Assembly: GCA_003194525.1 (NCBI GenBank) | Contig: NBIV01000069.1 | Location: forward strand, 186,001 to 250,000 | Source of the DNA: Gracilariopsis chorda | Lineage: Eukaryota; Rhodophyta; Florideophyceae; Gracilariales; Gracilariaceae | Direction of reading: 5' to 3' | Length of the DNA: 64,000 nucleotides | Shown here: one piece after another, positions 33,402-43,395 of the stretch | Layout of the letters: each line of letters starts with the position of its first letter | Numbering within the stretch: position 1 is the first letter of the stretch | The notes under the pieces: generated by a model | Seen by the model: only the letters and a program-made list of their open reading frames with translations | What the model was told of the DNA's origin: nothing | Database searches by the model: none | Program-made: the position numbers and the translations under genes

Positions 33402-33718
33402 GGCTTGACCGTCTCGGTCGAACCGCTTGTCCTCCACGGGTATCTTCAGCCCATTGGCCGGTTACCAAGTTTTTCCTTTGGTCTCACCGTTCCTACAACG
33501 CACCTGTCCGATTTCAGCTGTCAGCGGCACCCCGCTCCCCTTTGGCCGAGTGCATGAGGGCGTTCGCCCCCCTGGAGGAGCCTAGTCCGTACTCTTTCCG
33601 ACCATATCTCGTCCTAAGGTCGGCACGGCGGGGGAGGCCGGGTGTCCGGTCTCCGGAGAGGCCAGTGGTAGTGCCACGGTGCTGTTTCCATCGGGCGAGA
33701 AGGACCTGAGGAGTCCTA

Positions 33719-35926
33719 ATGGAGTTCATACAGCGTCGGGGGCGCTCCAAGCGCCTCGCGATGTCCCATTGGTCGACGCCGTTGATCGGGTGGCACGCGG
33801 CATCAGCTGTTCAAGTGGGTTCATCCGTGATCGCGTCCATCGGTCACGTCGGCGATCGCGCGCGCCATCGCCTTGTCCACCGGTCACGGCTGCTATCGGC
33901 GTCACAGTATAAGTGGCGCTCGGACTCTCCAATGGACGACGCGTTCACCCTTGAGGTATCGGACATCACTCCTGTGGGTCTGCCGCCTTCCATCGCCCGA
34001 ATGGCTAGTTCCTCCGGCGCCGGCCGCGGCTCCAGCTGGACCCCTGGCACGCGATACGACCACACCCATGGTAGACCGCGCACCAATCGCGAGGTCTCTG
34101 TCCCTTGGTCTGTCGAGGAGTACGTAGGGTCCATGAGGGGGCGTTATTTCGACGCGCGTCGTTTCGAGGCCGTTCCGGACTTCCCGCGACAGAGCAAGAA
34201 TGCCCGTCCCGTTTCGTGGAAGAACCGTTGGTTGCATCAGCCGATGGACGTCCGTACTGGAAGGAGGACTCGCGAACTTGTCCCTGTGGATATACCGTTC
34301 GTCCGCTGCTCGGAGGAAACGGACTACCAGTGGCGCCTCAATTTCCTTGTGGACGAGCTCTTCCGCCACTTCCCAGCGGGCTCTGCGGACCAGTTTCCTC
34401 CTAAGGGACATAATCCATTGGGCCTGCTATGTTTCCTCCCGCCGTATGACGGAATATACTGGATGACCAACAGGGACTTTTGGGGAGACATCGTGGAGCC
34501 GGATTCTCGCATCCGAAGGTCCCTTGGATACTTCTTTGGCTGGCATAACATTGAGTTTCATGATATGCCAGCCCGTAACCGTGAAGGTCTGTATGCGCCG
34601 GTCTACGAGTTTCCCGATGGGTCTGGGTTCCAGTCCTTTTGGCAGGTGTCACCGCTCCTCTTGGTTCCGACTCCTTCGGTCTTTGCGTATCACACCAAGC
34701 AGCTCCTCGATCCCGAGAGCCGCCTGTGGCAGGTTGCATTCGCGGAGTGGGGCGTGTTCGTCCTGATGGCCTTCTTGCACACCGCGCGCTACGGAGTCCG
34801 TGGGAACGTCCGCAGTAAGGATTGGCGTGTGTGGTCCGATGGAATTGGCATGAGCTGTCCAAAAGGTCGAGTGTGTCCGCTTCCGGTCTCGCTCATTAAC
34901 TATTTTCGCAACTTCCTTGGGGTTCAGAACGTAGTCCGTGGGACGGAGTTCACCGTTGAGGACACCGAAGGCCTTTTGGAACATGTCCTGCAGGTCGATT
35001 GGGAGAACACCCCTGGCTTCCTTTGGTATGATTATGAGACCGATACCTTCAGGAATATTCCCCGCCACCCACAGGGTCATGACAACGGGAAGGCCTACTT
35101 GGCGAAGCCGTTGAAGGAGAATCCACCGGTCGTCCCGCGAGGAAGCGTACAGGACTACTGGCCTAAGGGTGAGGGCTTCTCTTCAAAGAATTTCCTGGAG
35201 GATGAGGCGTTGCCCGAATCTGGGGGTGGTGCGGCTCCATTGGCGATTCCCTTGGGTCCTTCGGTGGTTACCGATGGGGACGATGGGGACGCCTTCGCAG
35301 GTCCGGAGGTCGCGCATGTTCCCGTTGGTCCTTCGGTTCCTTCATCTGCTCCGCCCCCGGCTGGTCCTCCGGTGGTCGAGCCTACTCCAGCTGGTCCTCC
35401 AGTGGAAGAACCTGCTCCTGAGGTCAACCCTTACATCCTTGTGGGTGGGGCGCTTTCCGTGTCGGTCACCCCGCTGCCGCCTATCCCGGCTATCCCTATG
35501 GGCGTAACCAATGCGGCCGAAGCTCTCCGTGAGGTCGCTGGTGCCGCTGGCCTCAATGTTTCCGGTGGCCTTGAGGACTTATTGCGCCGCGCTAGGTCTT
35601 GGGCGCGTCGTGCGTCGCGTTACGGGGCCCTGCTGGAGGAGAATGAGGCCCTAAAGGACTCGGTGGAGCAGATCCTACAGGAGAACGCTCATGTGCTGTC
35701 CAACAAGGTCCTTGCGGACATCGACGCTCGCTATGGGCTCGCTTTGAGCGACAGTAGCGGCGGTGCAGGCTCCGCGTCCAGTGGTCCGCACAGTCCTCCG
35801 CGCAAGCGCCAGCGCACGGTGGGTCCCAGTGGTCAGAGTTCCGGTGGTCAGGCGCCAACCGATGGCGGTGGTGGTGCGTCTGAGGGCCAGGGCGGCGACG
35901 CGATCACGCCGGCTCCATCGGCCTGA
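33719..35926 (+). CDS. Antisense ORF of chromovirus B (unknown protein, 735 aa)
   Basis: A 735-codon frame opposite gag-pol, starting 331 bp after the inner end of the 3' LTR. Later starts are possible (MDDAFTLEV near residue 72, or MASSSGAGRG near 95). The middle (about 170-450) is Trp- and Tyr-rich and looks globular. WQVAFAEWGVFVLMAF near 335-350, LLEHVLQVDWENTP at 418-432, FLWYDYET and PPVVPRG match blocks in the antisense ORF of chromovirus A in the same order. A Pro-rich linker (about 540-590) follows, then a heptad-like coiled coil (618-672), and a basic cluster PPRKRQR at 693-699 that resembles a nuclear localisation signal. An AATAAA is at 35957. No known domain is recognised. A DNA- or RNA-associated nuclear accessory protein is a guess only. 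Confidence 0.82.
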   Translation: MEFIQRRGRSKRLAMSHWSTPLIGWHAASAVQVGSSVIASIGHVGDRARHRLVHRSRLLSASQYKWRSDSPMDDAFTLEVSDITPVGLPPSIARMASSSGAGRGSSWTPGTRYDHTHGRPRTNREVSVPWSVEEYVGSMRGRYFDARRFEAVPDFPRQSKNARPVSWKNRWLHQPMDVRTGRRTRELVPVDIPFVRCSEETDYQWRLNFLVDELFRHFPAGSADQFPPKGHNPLGLLCFLPPYDGIYWMTNRDFWGDIVEPDSRIRRSLGYFFGWHNIEFHDMPARNREGLYAPVYEFPDGSGFQSFWQVSPLLLVPTPSVFAYHTKQLLDPESRLWQVAFAEWGVFVLMAFLHTARYGVRGNVRSKDWRVWSDGIGMSCPKGRVCPLPVSLINYFRNFLGVQNVVRGTEFTVEDTEGLLEHVLQVDWENTPGFLWYDYETDTFRNIPRHPQGHDNGKAYLAKPLKENPPVVPRGSVQDYWPKGEGFSSKNFLEDEALPESGGGAAPLAIPLGPSVVTDGDDGDAFAGPEVAHVPVGPSVPSSAPPPAGPPVVEPTPAGPPVEEPAPEVNPYILVGGALSVSVTPLPPIPAIPMGVTNAAEALREVAGAAGLNVSGGLEDLLRRARSWARRASRYGALLEENEALKDSVEQILQENAHVLSNKVLADIDARYGLALSDSSGGAGSASSGPHSPPRKRQRTVGPSGQSSGGQAPTDGGGGASEGQGGDAITPAPSA

Positions 35927-35956
35927 GGGTACTCTTCAATTAGCCTGTTAGGTCTC

Positions 35957-35962
35957 AATAAA
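35957..35962 (+). terminator. AATAAA after the antisense ORF of chromovirus B
   Basis: AATAAA 31 bp after the stop codon on the plus strand, within TCTCAATAAAGTC. It places the end of this transcript before the end of pol on the other strand. Confidence 0.6.
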
Positions 35963-36751
35963 GTCAAGTTATCCATTGGTTATTACGTCCGTTTCCCTTA
36001 GGTCGGCTTGACCGGCCTTCAGGTCAATTAGTGCGGTGGGTTGCCCTCAGGGTGCACCGCGACGGTTCGCGCTCCAGTGGACTTGCAACAGTTTGCAGTA
36101 GCCAATGGAGGCGTAGTGATCTCGCTCGGCGTGGCCGGTTTCTCAGGGCAGCGGTTGTCCAATGGGCGTGGACACGTGCCCAACGTGGGAGCGCTGGGGC
36201 TCGTGCCCATTCTGGACAACACCCTTGGCACTCGAAAAATCAAGCGAAGAAATTGTCCATTGGAAATTGTTGATTTTTTGAGATGCCAGTGGCCAGCGCG
36301 CGCGCTTCTTGCGTGGTCGTCGCACAATGTGCCCGTACGGTGCCGTTTCGGCCGAAACGAGGAGACTCCGAATCGGCTGTCCGTTGGTCTGTGCGCGGCC
36401 TAGAAGCCGAGATATCGGCCGTTCTTTGCTTTGGCCGATTTCGGGGCGTGCAACGCCACTTCAAAAAATTGTCCATTTGGCCGACGGCGTTTTTGATCAA
36501 GCGCGCGCGCCTTGGCAGGCGCTGCCCGCGCTGTAAGTCCATCGGATGTTTCATTGGGCTGATAGTTAGTGCCAAAATTAGTGTGCGCCAGAGGCAGGCC
36601 GCACTATAGTTAGACCAGAGGATGGTTAGCGCTCCGCGCCGTGGCCCATAGAAAGCCAGATCGGCTTAGCGCGCGTAGTGCGCGTGCTTAGTACGTCTGT
36701 CCTATGGTCAGCTCAGCGACTTTAGCGCGATAGCTAGCGACGTCCATTGGA
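35963..36751. other. Non-coding spacer between the two convergent transcription units of chromovirus B
   Basis: About 790 bp, GC-rich, with short frames of up to 120 codons in several frames and no domain. Repeated GTCCATTGG-type words occur here and across the element. I see no gene. Confidence 0.55.
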
Positions 36752-39700
36752 TTAATTCGAACCTTGACCATTGGATTTCAATATGTATGCCCCCTCCTTA
36801 AGGTCGCGCTCCGTGCGGCCCATGCGGCGCCAAAACCTAAGGACAAAGTTCTCCGGGATGTTCTCCCGGGGTTCCCATGTGTCCTCAGAGGGTTTGTAGC
36901 CGTACCAATGGACACGGTATTTGACGACGCCGTCGTCGTCAATGCCGGCATTGACCACACGGTCTATAGCGCTTTCCTTAGGAAGTGAAGATACGTCCTT
37001 CGGAACATCCACAGGCCACTCCTCGGGGAGATCCATCTCGTCCAAAGGGGCGTAACCATCATTGGCCAACTGGGACGGTACTCCGTCGTTGTGTTCCTCT
37101 TGGGATGAGGGGGCCAGTGGGTCAGCCGAGACGGCCTTTGGAAGTGGTGTAGCGATCAATGGATCTGCCGTAACTACCTTAGGGCGGGACGAAAGCTGCT
37201 CGTCCGTAGGTGTAGAGTCCTGTACGGCGGAATTGGGAGCATCTGAAGGGGCGTCCTCAGGAGTTTCCAAAGGGGAACCAGTGGGCTTCGGCGGCATAGG
37301 CGCGGCCGTAACGCGGTCAATTGCGACGGTGTCCTGTAGGCCATCGATTTCAATAGTGACCGTATGGGACGTAGCTGAGAGAACCTTATAGGGACCAGTG
37401 GACCGTGGGAGGAGCTTTCGAGTGATGACCTCGATATCGTCCTGCGGCTTATCCGATGGAGCGCGGTCTAAGTAGACCATGTCACCGGCCTTAAAGGATA
37501 GCGTAAACCTGACGGACTTATCGAAGTCATCCTTGTACCTCCGTTGGGACTTGTTCAACCGTGCTCTGGCCGTACGGATGATATCGTCAATCCGCTTCCG
37601 GGTGTACCGTTTGGCCTGGGCAGGGGTCATTTCTGCCGTGAAGTCCTGTGGTATCCAGCTGTCCTTAAGGTCAACCGCAAAGTGCGGGGGCTGTCGCGTG
37701 AGCGTTAGGTCGAAGGGTGTAGTCCCCGTGGACCGATGGACTTGCGTGTTATACGCATAGACCAGTGGTCCGACGTAGTCATCCCAATCGGCCTGGTGCT
37801 CTGCAACATAATGCACCAACCTGTCCTTAATGGTTCTATTGAAGCGCTCAGCCTGTCCATTGGTCTGCGGATGATAAGCCGTTGTGGTGACGTGCTTAAT
37901 TCCTAAGGTCGAACAGACGTGAGCGAAGAATTTTGACACGAATTGTGGCCCGTTGTCCGATAGGAGATAAAGTGGCAGACCATATGGATACACCCAATGG
38001 GTCAAGAACGCCATTGCTACGTCAGTGGCCGTAGTGGACCTCATGGGAATAGCTCTGGTGAGCTTGGTGAACCGATCGGTAAGCACCAATATAAATTTGT
38101 TCCCATGGGTCGTTGACGGTAATGGCCCTAGGATATCCGTAGCGATAAACTCCAGTGGTCCTGCGGCTGGGAACAGCTTCAACTTGGCCTGATGGATGGT
38201 TTTCGAGCCGCGTGCTTTCACGCACGAAGCGCATGTCCTAGAGGTTTGCCAGAGGTCATTAGCCATAAAGGGCCAGTAGAAATGTTTCCTTAAGGACTGA
38301 TACATTCTTGTTCCGCCAGGATGGCCGGCCAACCGGGGGTAATGGGCGAGGTATAGAACCCGTGCCCTGAGGACCTTGGGAATGACCCGCTGGATTGCTC
38401 CGTCCAGAGGGGCTCTGCGACAGAGCAGTCCGAATCGGTCGTAGTCGAACAGACAGCCAGGGGTCCCGACGAGGTCAGCCTGGTTTTTGCAGTACTCGTC
38501 GTCCTTTTGGGCCTGAAGGAGCTCATCCAGCGTGATGGGCAAGAGCTCCTTTTCCTCTGGTTGAACCGCATGAACCTCAAGGGTCCGCGCTTCGCTGTCG
38601 TCATCCATAGGCCAGTCCACAAGGTAAACTGCATTCACGTCCACATCGGAGTCATCGCAATTAACGCGTCCTAGAAGGAAGTCATCCTCATGGTCAGATT
38701 CATAACCTGAAAGGTCCGGCGTGGGTAGCTCGTCGTCCAGTGGGGATTCGTCGGTGCCGTCGGTTAGGATCCTAGAGAGGGCATCCGCTGCTCGGTGCTT
38801 GATCCCCGGCCTATAGGCAACGTCGAAATCAAACTCCGACAGGCGCAATCTCCATCGGGCGAGCCTGCTGGACGCGTCGGTCATGTTCATAAGCCACCTG
38901 AGGGAATGATGATCAGTCCTAATGGTAAAGCGGACTCCTTCCAAGTATGGCCTTAAGGTTAATACTGACCAGACAATGGCTAAGCACTCCTTCTCGGACG
39001 TGCTATAATTCCGCTCTGGGCTCGTTAGCGAGCGGCTCCAATATCCAATTGGTCTATAGTCCTTCGGAGATTCTTGTTCCTGGAGGAGAACACATCCAAT
39101 TTGGCCATCGGACGCATCCGTATCAAGGATGTACGGTTTGTCCGGTTTAGGCAAGGCCAATATAGGAGGGTTCAGAAGCTTATCCCGCAGGGCCTCAAAA
39201 GCTTCGTATTGTTCGTCCGTCAGGCAATCGAACTCCGATGGGGTCCCTTTGCGCAGCATGTCGTTAAGCGGCGCAGCGATCTTTGCAAACCCTTGGACAA
39301 AGCGACGATAGACGTTGCACAGACCTAAAAAAGAACGCAACTCCGTATGGGTCCTGGGGGGCTTAGCTTGCCGTATGGCGTCAGTCGTCCTCGAGGCAAC
39401 CTGTAGGCAGCCAGGGCGGACCACATGGCCAAGATAATCCACAGAGGACTGGAAAAAGAAGCACTTGGGGAGCTTCAAAGTTATTCCGGCCTCACGGAGA
39501 ATCCTCAGGACTGTTCTAACATGGGAGAAATGTTCACCAATGGTCTTCGAAAAGATGATAACGTCATCCAAGTAGACCAGCGCGAACTTCCATTTGACCC
39601 TAGATAGGATAATGTCCATTGCCCTCTGGAACGTCGCGGGTGCGTTCATTAATCCAAAGGGCATCCGAATGAATCGGAAAAGTCCCTCGTGGGTCGTAAA

Positions 39701-41014
39701 CGTGGTCAGCGGCTTCGCGTCATCGTCCAGTGGTATTTGCCAATATCCCCAATTGGCGTCCAAGGTGGTAAAGACAGCTGCCTCTCCTAAGGAATCGAGA
39801 CAGTCGTCCATCCGGGGGATAGGGTACGAATCCCGTTTGGTCATAGCGTTGAGCTTCCTATAGTCAACGCAAAACCTGACGGAGCCATCCTTCTTGGCCA
39901 CAAGGACAAAAGGGCTTGCCCATTCGGACTGATGAGGAGGAGCTGGCTCGATGACGTTGGCCCTCCTCATCTTGTCCATCTGTTCGGCCACGATGGTTCT
40001 TCCTTTTAGGCCCGTCCTATAGGGGTGCTGGTACACTGGCTTCGCGTCGTCCTTAAGGTCAATTCGGTGCTTTGTCGCCCGAATCTCGCCTAGCTGGCCA
40101 GACCACATGGATTTGAATTCCCGAAGGAGCTCTATAACCTGAGGCCTATAGGATTCGAATTCGTCGCCCATGTTGACGTCCCCCTCCCAGGACTCGACGT
40201 CCTCGTCGTCGTCCGGTTGGGAGTTGTCCATATTGGTTTCCATAATGGCCACAGGAGCTGGCAGGGCGATGCCAACTACTGTTCCTTTAGGTAATCGAAC
40301 CGGGTGGTCAGTGAAGTTACTGATACTGACCACAAAGGGCTGCCGCGGACGGATGTCCATAACTCCATTGGCCATAAGGGTGAGTTGACGCCGGATCGTC
40401 TTGGGATGATTCTGCAGCGTCAAAAGACCAGAGGACTCGCACTGAACCCAAGCGGTGGTCTGAGTCATCGCAGGGATGACCAGGGCTTTTGTGAGCCTGA
40501 CCTTATTGGACACAGTGTTCGTCGCCAGTGGAGGTTTCCGCGGGTTTGCCTCAGGTCCCGGCTTGGAACCTATCAGGGCCACAGGATGTGCGCGATAGAA
40601 CGCGACTTTCCGAAGGCCAGGGTAGATGGCCTTCACGTAGCGGTCGATGAAGGAAGTCCCAAGGATACATTCCGCTCCCAAGTTTGGACATACGAGGAAC
40701 CACGTGCGGACTCGCAAACTTCCCAGTTGGACAAATAAAGAAATGATTCCTTTAATGGCCATTGGTCTGCGCGAAGCATCAGTGATCCTAGGGGTCTTCC
40801 TCACCTGAACCTTGTCTTCCCAACCACTCGGTAGGACCTTAGGATGTACCAAATTGGGCCCAGCGCCCGTGTCCAGCACACTCGTAGCCACTCTAGAGTG
40901 TGAGGGGCGGAGTCCTATGGTCATTCGAACTTTATAGTTCTCCTTCCTCAGGACACAAATAGGGTCCTGGTCATCCAGCGACGGCTCCAAAGGGTCGTCG
41001 ATCCATTCGTCCAT
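36752..41014 (-). CDS. Pol polyprotein of chromovirus B (protease, RT, RNase H, integrase, chromodomain)
   Basis: 1420 residues without interruption. Protease: VLDTGAGPNL with active Asp 48. RT: WASPFVLVAKKDGS, TLDANWGYWQIPL (Asp 419), MPFGLMNAPATFQRAMD, YLDD at 481-484. RNase H: DTDASDGQIG (631-640), SEKECLAIVW, TDHHSLRWL, ADALSRI. Integrase: zinc finger H891, H898, C928, C931; core Asp 960 (ATDILGP), Asp 1020 (LSDNGPQF), Glu 1056 (QAERFNRT). A GPY/F module lies near 1205-1223. Chromodomain at 1347-1397 has the aromatic residues WYGY and DTWEP. The frame stays open upstream of the ATG at 41014 to about 41257, overlapping the end of gag by some 140 bp. It is displaced by -1, so a Gag-Pol fusion by -1 frameshifting is likely. 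The protein copies and integrates the element. Confidence 0.95.
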   Translation of the reverse strand: MDEWIDDPLEPSLDDQDPICVLRKENYKVRMTIGLRPSHSRVATSVLDTGAGPNLVHPKVLPSGWEDKVQVRKTPRITDASRRPMAIKGIISLFVQLGSLRVRTWFLVCPNLGAECILGTSFIDRYVKAIYPGLRKVAFYRAHPVALIGSKPGPEANPRKPPLATNTVSNKVRLTKALVIPAMTQTTAWVQCESSGLLTLQNHPKTIRRQLTLMANGVMDIRPRQPFVVSISNFTDHPVRLPKGTVVGIALPAPVAIMETNMDNSQPDDDEDVESWEGDVNMGDEFESYRPQVIELLREFKSMWSGQLGEIRATKHRIDLKDDAKPVYQHPYRTGLKGRTIVAEQMDKMRRANVIEPAPPHQSEWASPFVLVAKKDGSVRFCVDYRKLNAMTKRDSYPIPRMDDCLDSLGEAAVFTTLDANWGYWQIPLDDDAKPLTTFTTHEGLFRFIRMPFGLMNAPATFQRAMDIILSRVKWKFALVYLDDVIIFSKTIGEHFSHVRTVLRILREAGITLKLPKCFFFQSSVDYLGHVVRPGCLQVASRTTDAIRQAKPPRTHTELRSFLGLCNVYRRFVQGFAKIAAPLNDMLRKGTPSEFDCLTDEQYEAFEALRDKLLNPPILALPKPDKPYILDTDASDGQIGCVLLQEQESPKDYRPIGYWSRSLTSPERNYSTSEKECLAIVWSVLTLRPYLEGVRFTIRTDHHSLRWLMNMTDASSRLARWRLRLSEFDFDVAYRPGIKHRAADALSRILTDGTDESPLDDELPTPDLSGYESDHEDDFLLGRVNCDDSDVDVNAVYLVDWPMDDDSEARTLEVHAVQPEEKELLPITLDELLQAQKDDEYCKNQADLVGTPGCLFDYDRFGLLCRRAPLDGAIQRVIPKVLRARVLYLAHYPRLAGHPGGTRMYQSLRKHFYWPFMANDLWQTSRTCASCVKARGSKTIHQAKLKLFPAAGPLEFIATDILGPLPSTTHGNKFILVLTDRFTKLTRAIPMRSTTATDVAMAFLTHWVYPYGLPLYLLSDNGPQFVSKFFAHVCSTLGIKHVTTTAYHPQTNGQAERFNRTIKDRLVHYVAEHQADWDDYVGPLVYAYNTQVHRSTGTTPFDLTLTRQPPHFAVDLKDSWIPQDFTAEMTPAQAKRYTRKRIDDIIRTARARLNKSQRRYKDDFDKSVRFTLSFKAGDMVYLDRAPSDKPQDDIEVITRKLLPRSTGPYKVLSATSHTVTIEIDGLQDTVAIDRVTAAPMPPKPTGSPLETPEDAPSDAPNSAVQDSTPTDEQLSSRPKVVTADPLIATPLPKAVSADPLAPSSQEEHNDGVPSQLANDGYAPLDEMDLPEEWPVDVPKDVSSLPKESAIDRVVNAGIDDDGVVKYRVHWYGYKPSEDTWEPRENIPENFVLRFWRRMGRTERDLKEGAYILKSNGQGSN

Positions 41015-41115
41015 TGGTTGGTGAGACTCCGAAGGACTTCTGGAGTCAGATGACTCCTGTCCATCGGGGTTGAGGCAGGGATTCTCAGAGGGGCGGCTTG
41101 CCTCAGGTCGCTCCT

Positions 41116-43290
41116 CTACGCGTTTTCCTGTTCGGTCTTTCCGTGACGGTCCACTGGAGCTTCCACGGGGGTCACCTGAGGGACAGTATCCGTATCGGAA
41201 ATATCGACAGCGTTGACCTGAGAGGCTGGAGCCTCCCGCGGCGTGGCGTATCGACTAGACCCTGAGGACTGATTCCGCTGGTACTGACGAGGGTAATTTC
41301 CCTCCGCCCTCCTGGCCTGGAAGTTCTCATCCCTTAGGGCCAACAGGTTCTTGCGAACGTCCTCCGGCATGAACTTCATGCAATCACACGGCCTGGCCGT
41401 GGAAAGGCAGAGGTAGCAAGGGGGCCCGCGGGTGAATACGTCCTTCCTAGGTTGGACGAAAGTATACCGCGGCGTCGTTTGTCCAGATGGAGTAGTAGTA
41501 GTTCCAGTGGCCGATATGGATGGAGCACCAGACGGAGCGGAAGAAAAAGAGACCGCAAGGATATCTCCTTCTTCCGAACGGATGTTACCAGTGGACTCGC
41601 TTTCAGAAGAGTTGACCATATGGACTTTGGAACTCTTCCTTAAGGGTGATGCTCGGCCTCTGGTATCCAAGTCAGCCGCTCGGCGGGATGTCCTATAGGT
41701 CTTGCCGTATCCTTCGGCATATGTGACCAGCTGTCGGAACGAGAGGCGTTGGTTGTCCGAGTGGTGATTACGCACGTGAGTCCTAATGGCCGGCAGCAAT
41801 CCAGCGATGAAGTGCTGCTTGAGTCGCCCTTCGGAAAACACATTCCCACAGCGGTACGCCTTCTTCCACAGTTGGTCAGCAAAGTCCGTTTCGGTTACGT
41901 TAGTGCTTTGCCTAAAGGAAATCACGTCCTGATGGGCATCCATGATTACGTCATCAGTGGCGTACGTCTCCAAAAGGTAATGGACGACCTCTGGGTAGGA
42001 CCTAAGGAGCTCCCTATCGGTCGCATCCATTGGGTCACTGGAACCGGAGATCTTCGAAACCACATGGTCACGCGCTTGTCCACTGAGGAAAAACTGAAAC
42101 AGATACAGAGCGGCTCCCTCGTGGACGCCGTTCTGGTCGCAGGCCGTACGGAATTGAGACAGAAACCTAAGGACAGCAATCGGGTCAGCGCCCGAGAATT
42201 TGTCCGTGACGGTAAGCTGCATCCGTTTGGCCCACTTGGTGACTCGTCGAGCCACCGAACCGGAATACCTTGAGGACCTGTTGTCCAGTCGGTAAGTCCG
42301 ATAGTCCAACACTTTCTTAAAAAGTTCGTTGGTGGTTGCCAGCGGCCTGAAGCGTCGAACAGCCGCCTCATCCGCGTCCGTATCGGTCGAAACTGACGAG
42401 TCCGAACTGGACCCGTCATCGCTCTCGTCCGAATGGTCTCTCCTCTTCCTCGACTTCTTGTTCCTTCTAGGTCTTCTATTCTTCCTTCGGTCAGCACTTC
42501 GCTCGTCCAATGGAGCGATCTCGACATCGCCAAATCCGATGGGTCTGCGGGCCTGCTGGGAGCCCTGGTACCTCATGGGTCGTGCAGTCATTAGGCCTTC
42601 TTGCCGGGGAGGCTCTCTTCCACTCCCTGGGTGCACTTCCATTTGGTCGTCCTGTTGGTTTACCCGGCGAGGGGCTGGTAAAGCAGCCACTCCCGGGGGT
42701 TCGGAGTGTGGTTGCCACACGGAGGCCGAAGGAATACTTTGAATATTGGCCGCGAGGGCCGGGGTGCCTACCTGGCGTGTGACCTCCGTCCGTATGGTCG
42801 AGGCCATGGCTTCCACGAAGGTCGTGGATTCCAGGACCTGAGGAACGAGGCGAGTAATCCTTTGGTCAATCATTCCGTCAAGGACCTCTGGAACACGCGT
42901 ATCCAAAAGGGACTGGACGTGCTCCTCACAGAGCCGTTTCAGCTGCGGCCAAAGGACATCTGCGAGACCCCTGGAGAGGTCTTCCCTCACATCTGGAGAA
43001 GCTTCCTGTAGGTCTTGCGTCGGCGTGGCCGGCTGGGAATTGATCCTGTTAAGGCGTGAGCGGAGACGAGCGGCCAAATTGGACTCTCTCGCAATCCGTT
43101 CAGGATTATCCACGGGGGTCAATGGACGCCCTAAAGGTTGACTGCGCGTACTCCGTCGGTCACTGCTCGCATCGGCCGCGAGGCCAATGGTTTCAGGAAC
43201 CGTCGACAGTCCACTGGGGCCAGCCTGTGGCGTCCTCTGGTCATCTGGTCGGTTGTTATTTTCGGTATCCATGGGGCGGTTGCTTGTCAT
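41116..43290 (-). CDS. Gag of chromovirus B
   Basis: 724 residues from an ATG 105 bp after the 5' LTR. The N-terminal 300 residues are charged and low-complexity, including a basic run RRKNRRPRRNKKSRKRR and an Asp/Ser-rich run. The capsid-like core is at about 355-520 (AVLRFLSQFRTACDQNGV, ALYLFQFFLSGQARDHV, FADQLWKKAYRCGNVF, LKQHFIAGLLPAIRTHV), a pattern shared with gag A. A cysteine cluster PPCYLCLSTARPCDC replaces the usual zinc knuckle: it keeps C-x2-C but lacks the His. The ORF ends CAG-GAA-AAC-GCG-TAG. It would form the particle that houses reverse transcription. Confidence 0.9.
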   Translation of the reverse strand: MTSNRPMDTENNNRPDDQRTPQAGPSGLSTVPETIGLAADASSDRRSTRSQPLGRPLTPVDNPERIARESNLAARLRSRLNRINSQPATPTQDLQEASPDVREDLSRGLADVLWPQLKRLCEEHVQSLLDTRVPEVLDGMIDQRITRLVPQVLESTTFVEAMASTIRTEVTRQVGTPALAANIQSIPSASVWQPHSEPPGVAALPAPRRVNQQDDQMEVHPGSGREPPRQEGLMTARPMRYQGSQQARRPIGFGDVEIAPLDERSADRRKNRRPRRNKKSRKRRDHSDESDDGSSSDSSVSTDTDADEAAVRRFRPLATTNELFKKVLDYRTYRLDNRSSRYSGSVARRVTKWAKRMQLTVTDKFSGADPIAVLRFLSQFRTACDQNGVHEGAALYLFQFFLSGQARDHVVSKISGSSDPMDATDRELLRSYPEVVHYLLETYATDDVIMDAHQDVISFRQSTNVTETDFADQLWKKAYRCGNVFSEGRLKQHFIAGLLPAIRTHVRNHHSDNQRLSFRQLVTYAEGYGKTYRTSRRAADLDTRGRASPLRKSSKVHMVNSSESESTGNIRSEEGDILAVSFSSAPSGAPSISATGTTTTPSGQTTPRYTFVQPRKDVFTRGPPCYLCLSTARPCDCMKFMPEDVRKNLLALRDENFQARRAEGNYPRQYQRNQSSGSSRYATPREAPASQVNAVDISDTDTVPQVTPVEAPVDRHGKTEQENA
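41122..41128 (-). promoter_or_regulatory. Candidate -1 frameshift heptamer at the end of gag B
   Basis: On the minus strand GGAAAAC, read G-GAA-AAC in the gag frame, ends one codon before the gag stop. The identical CAGGAAAAC ends gag A. The pol frame is open here and lies at -1. It is not a perfect X-XXY-YYZ heptamer (the first triplet is GGA), but the A-site part AAAAC is typical. Confidence 0.45.
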
Positions 43291-43375
43291 TACCAGTCCG
43301 TCGGTCCAAAGTCCAAAGGTAGAATCCCGTAAATTCTTCTTTCCTAAAGGTCTGTATCGAAACGTCCAAAGGGGA

Positions 43376-43393
43376 TTCTAGGTCGGGAGACCA
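43376..43393 (-). promoter_or_regulatory. Primer binding site of chromovirus B
   Basis: Two bases inside the 5' LTR the minus strand reads TGGTCTCCCGACCTAGAA, beginning with TGG as expected for pairing with a tRNA CCA end. The same 18 bases occur at the same place in chromovirus A, so both use one tRNA, not identified here. Confidence 0.85.
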
Positions 43394-43395
43394 AA

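Noticed and set aside
33097-33402. A 101-codon frame in the LTR of chromovirus B, identical in both LTRs
   Set aside because: It lies wholly in LTR sequence, has no domain, and its identity simply reflects the young age of the LTR pair.
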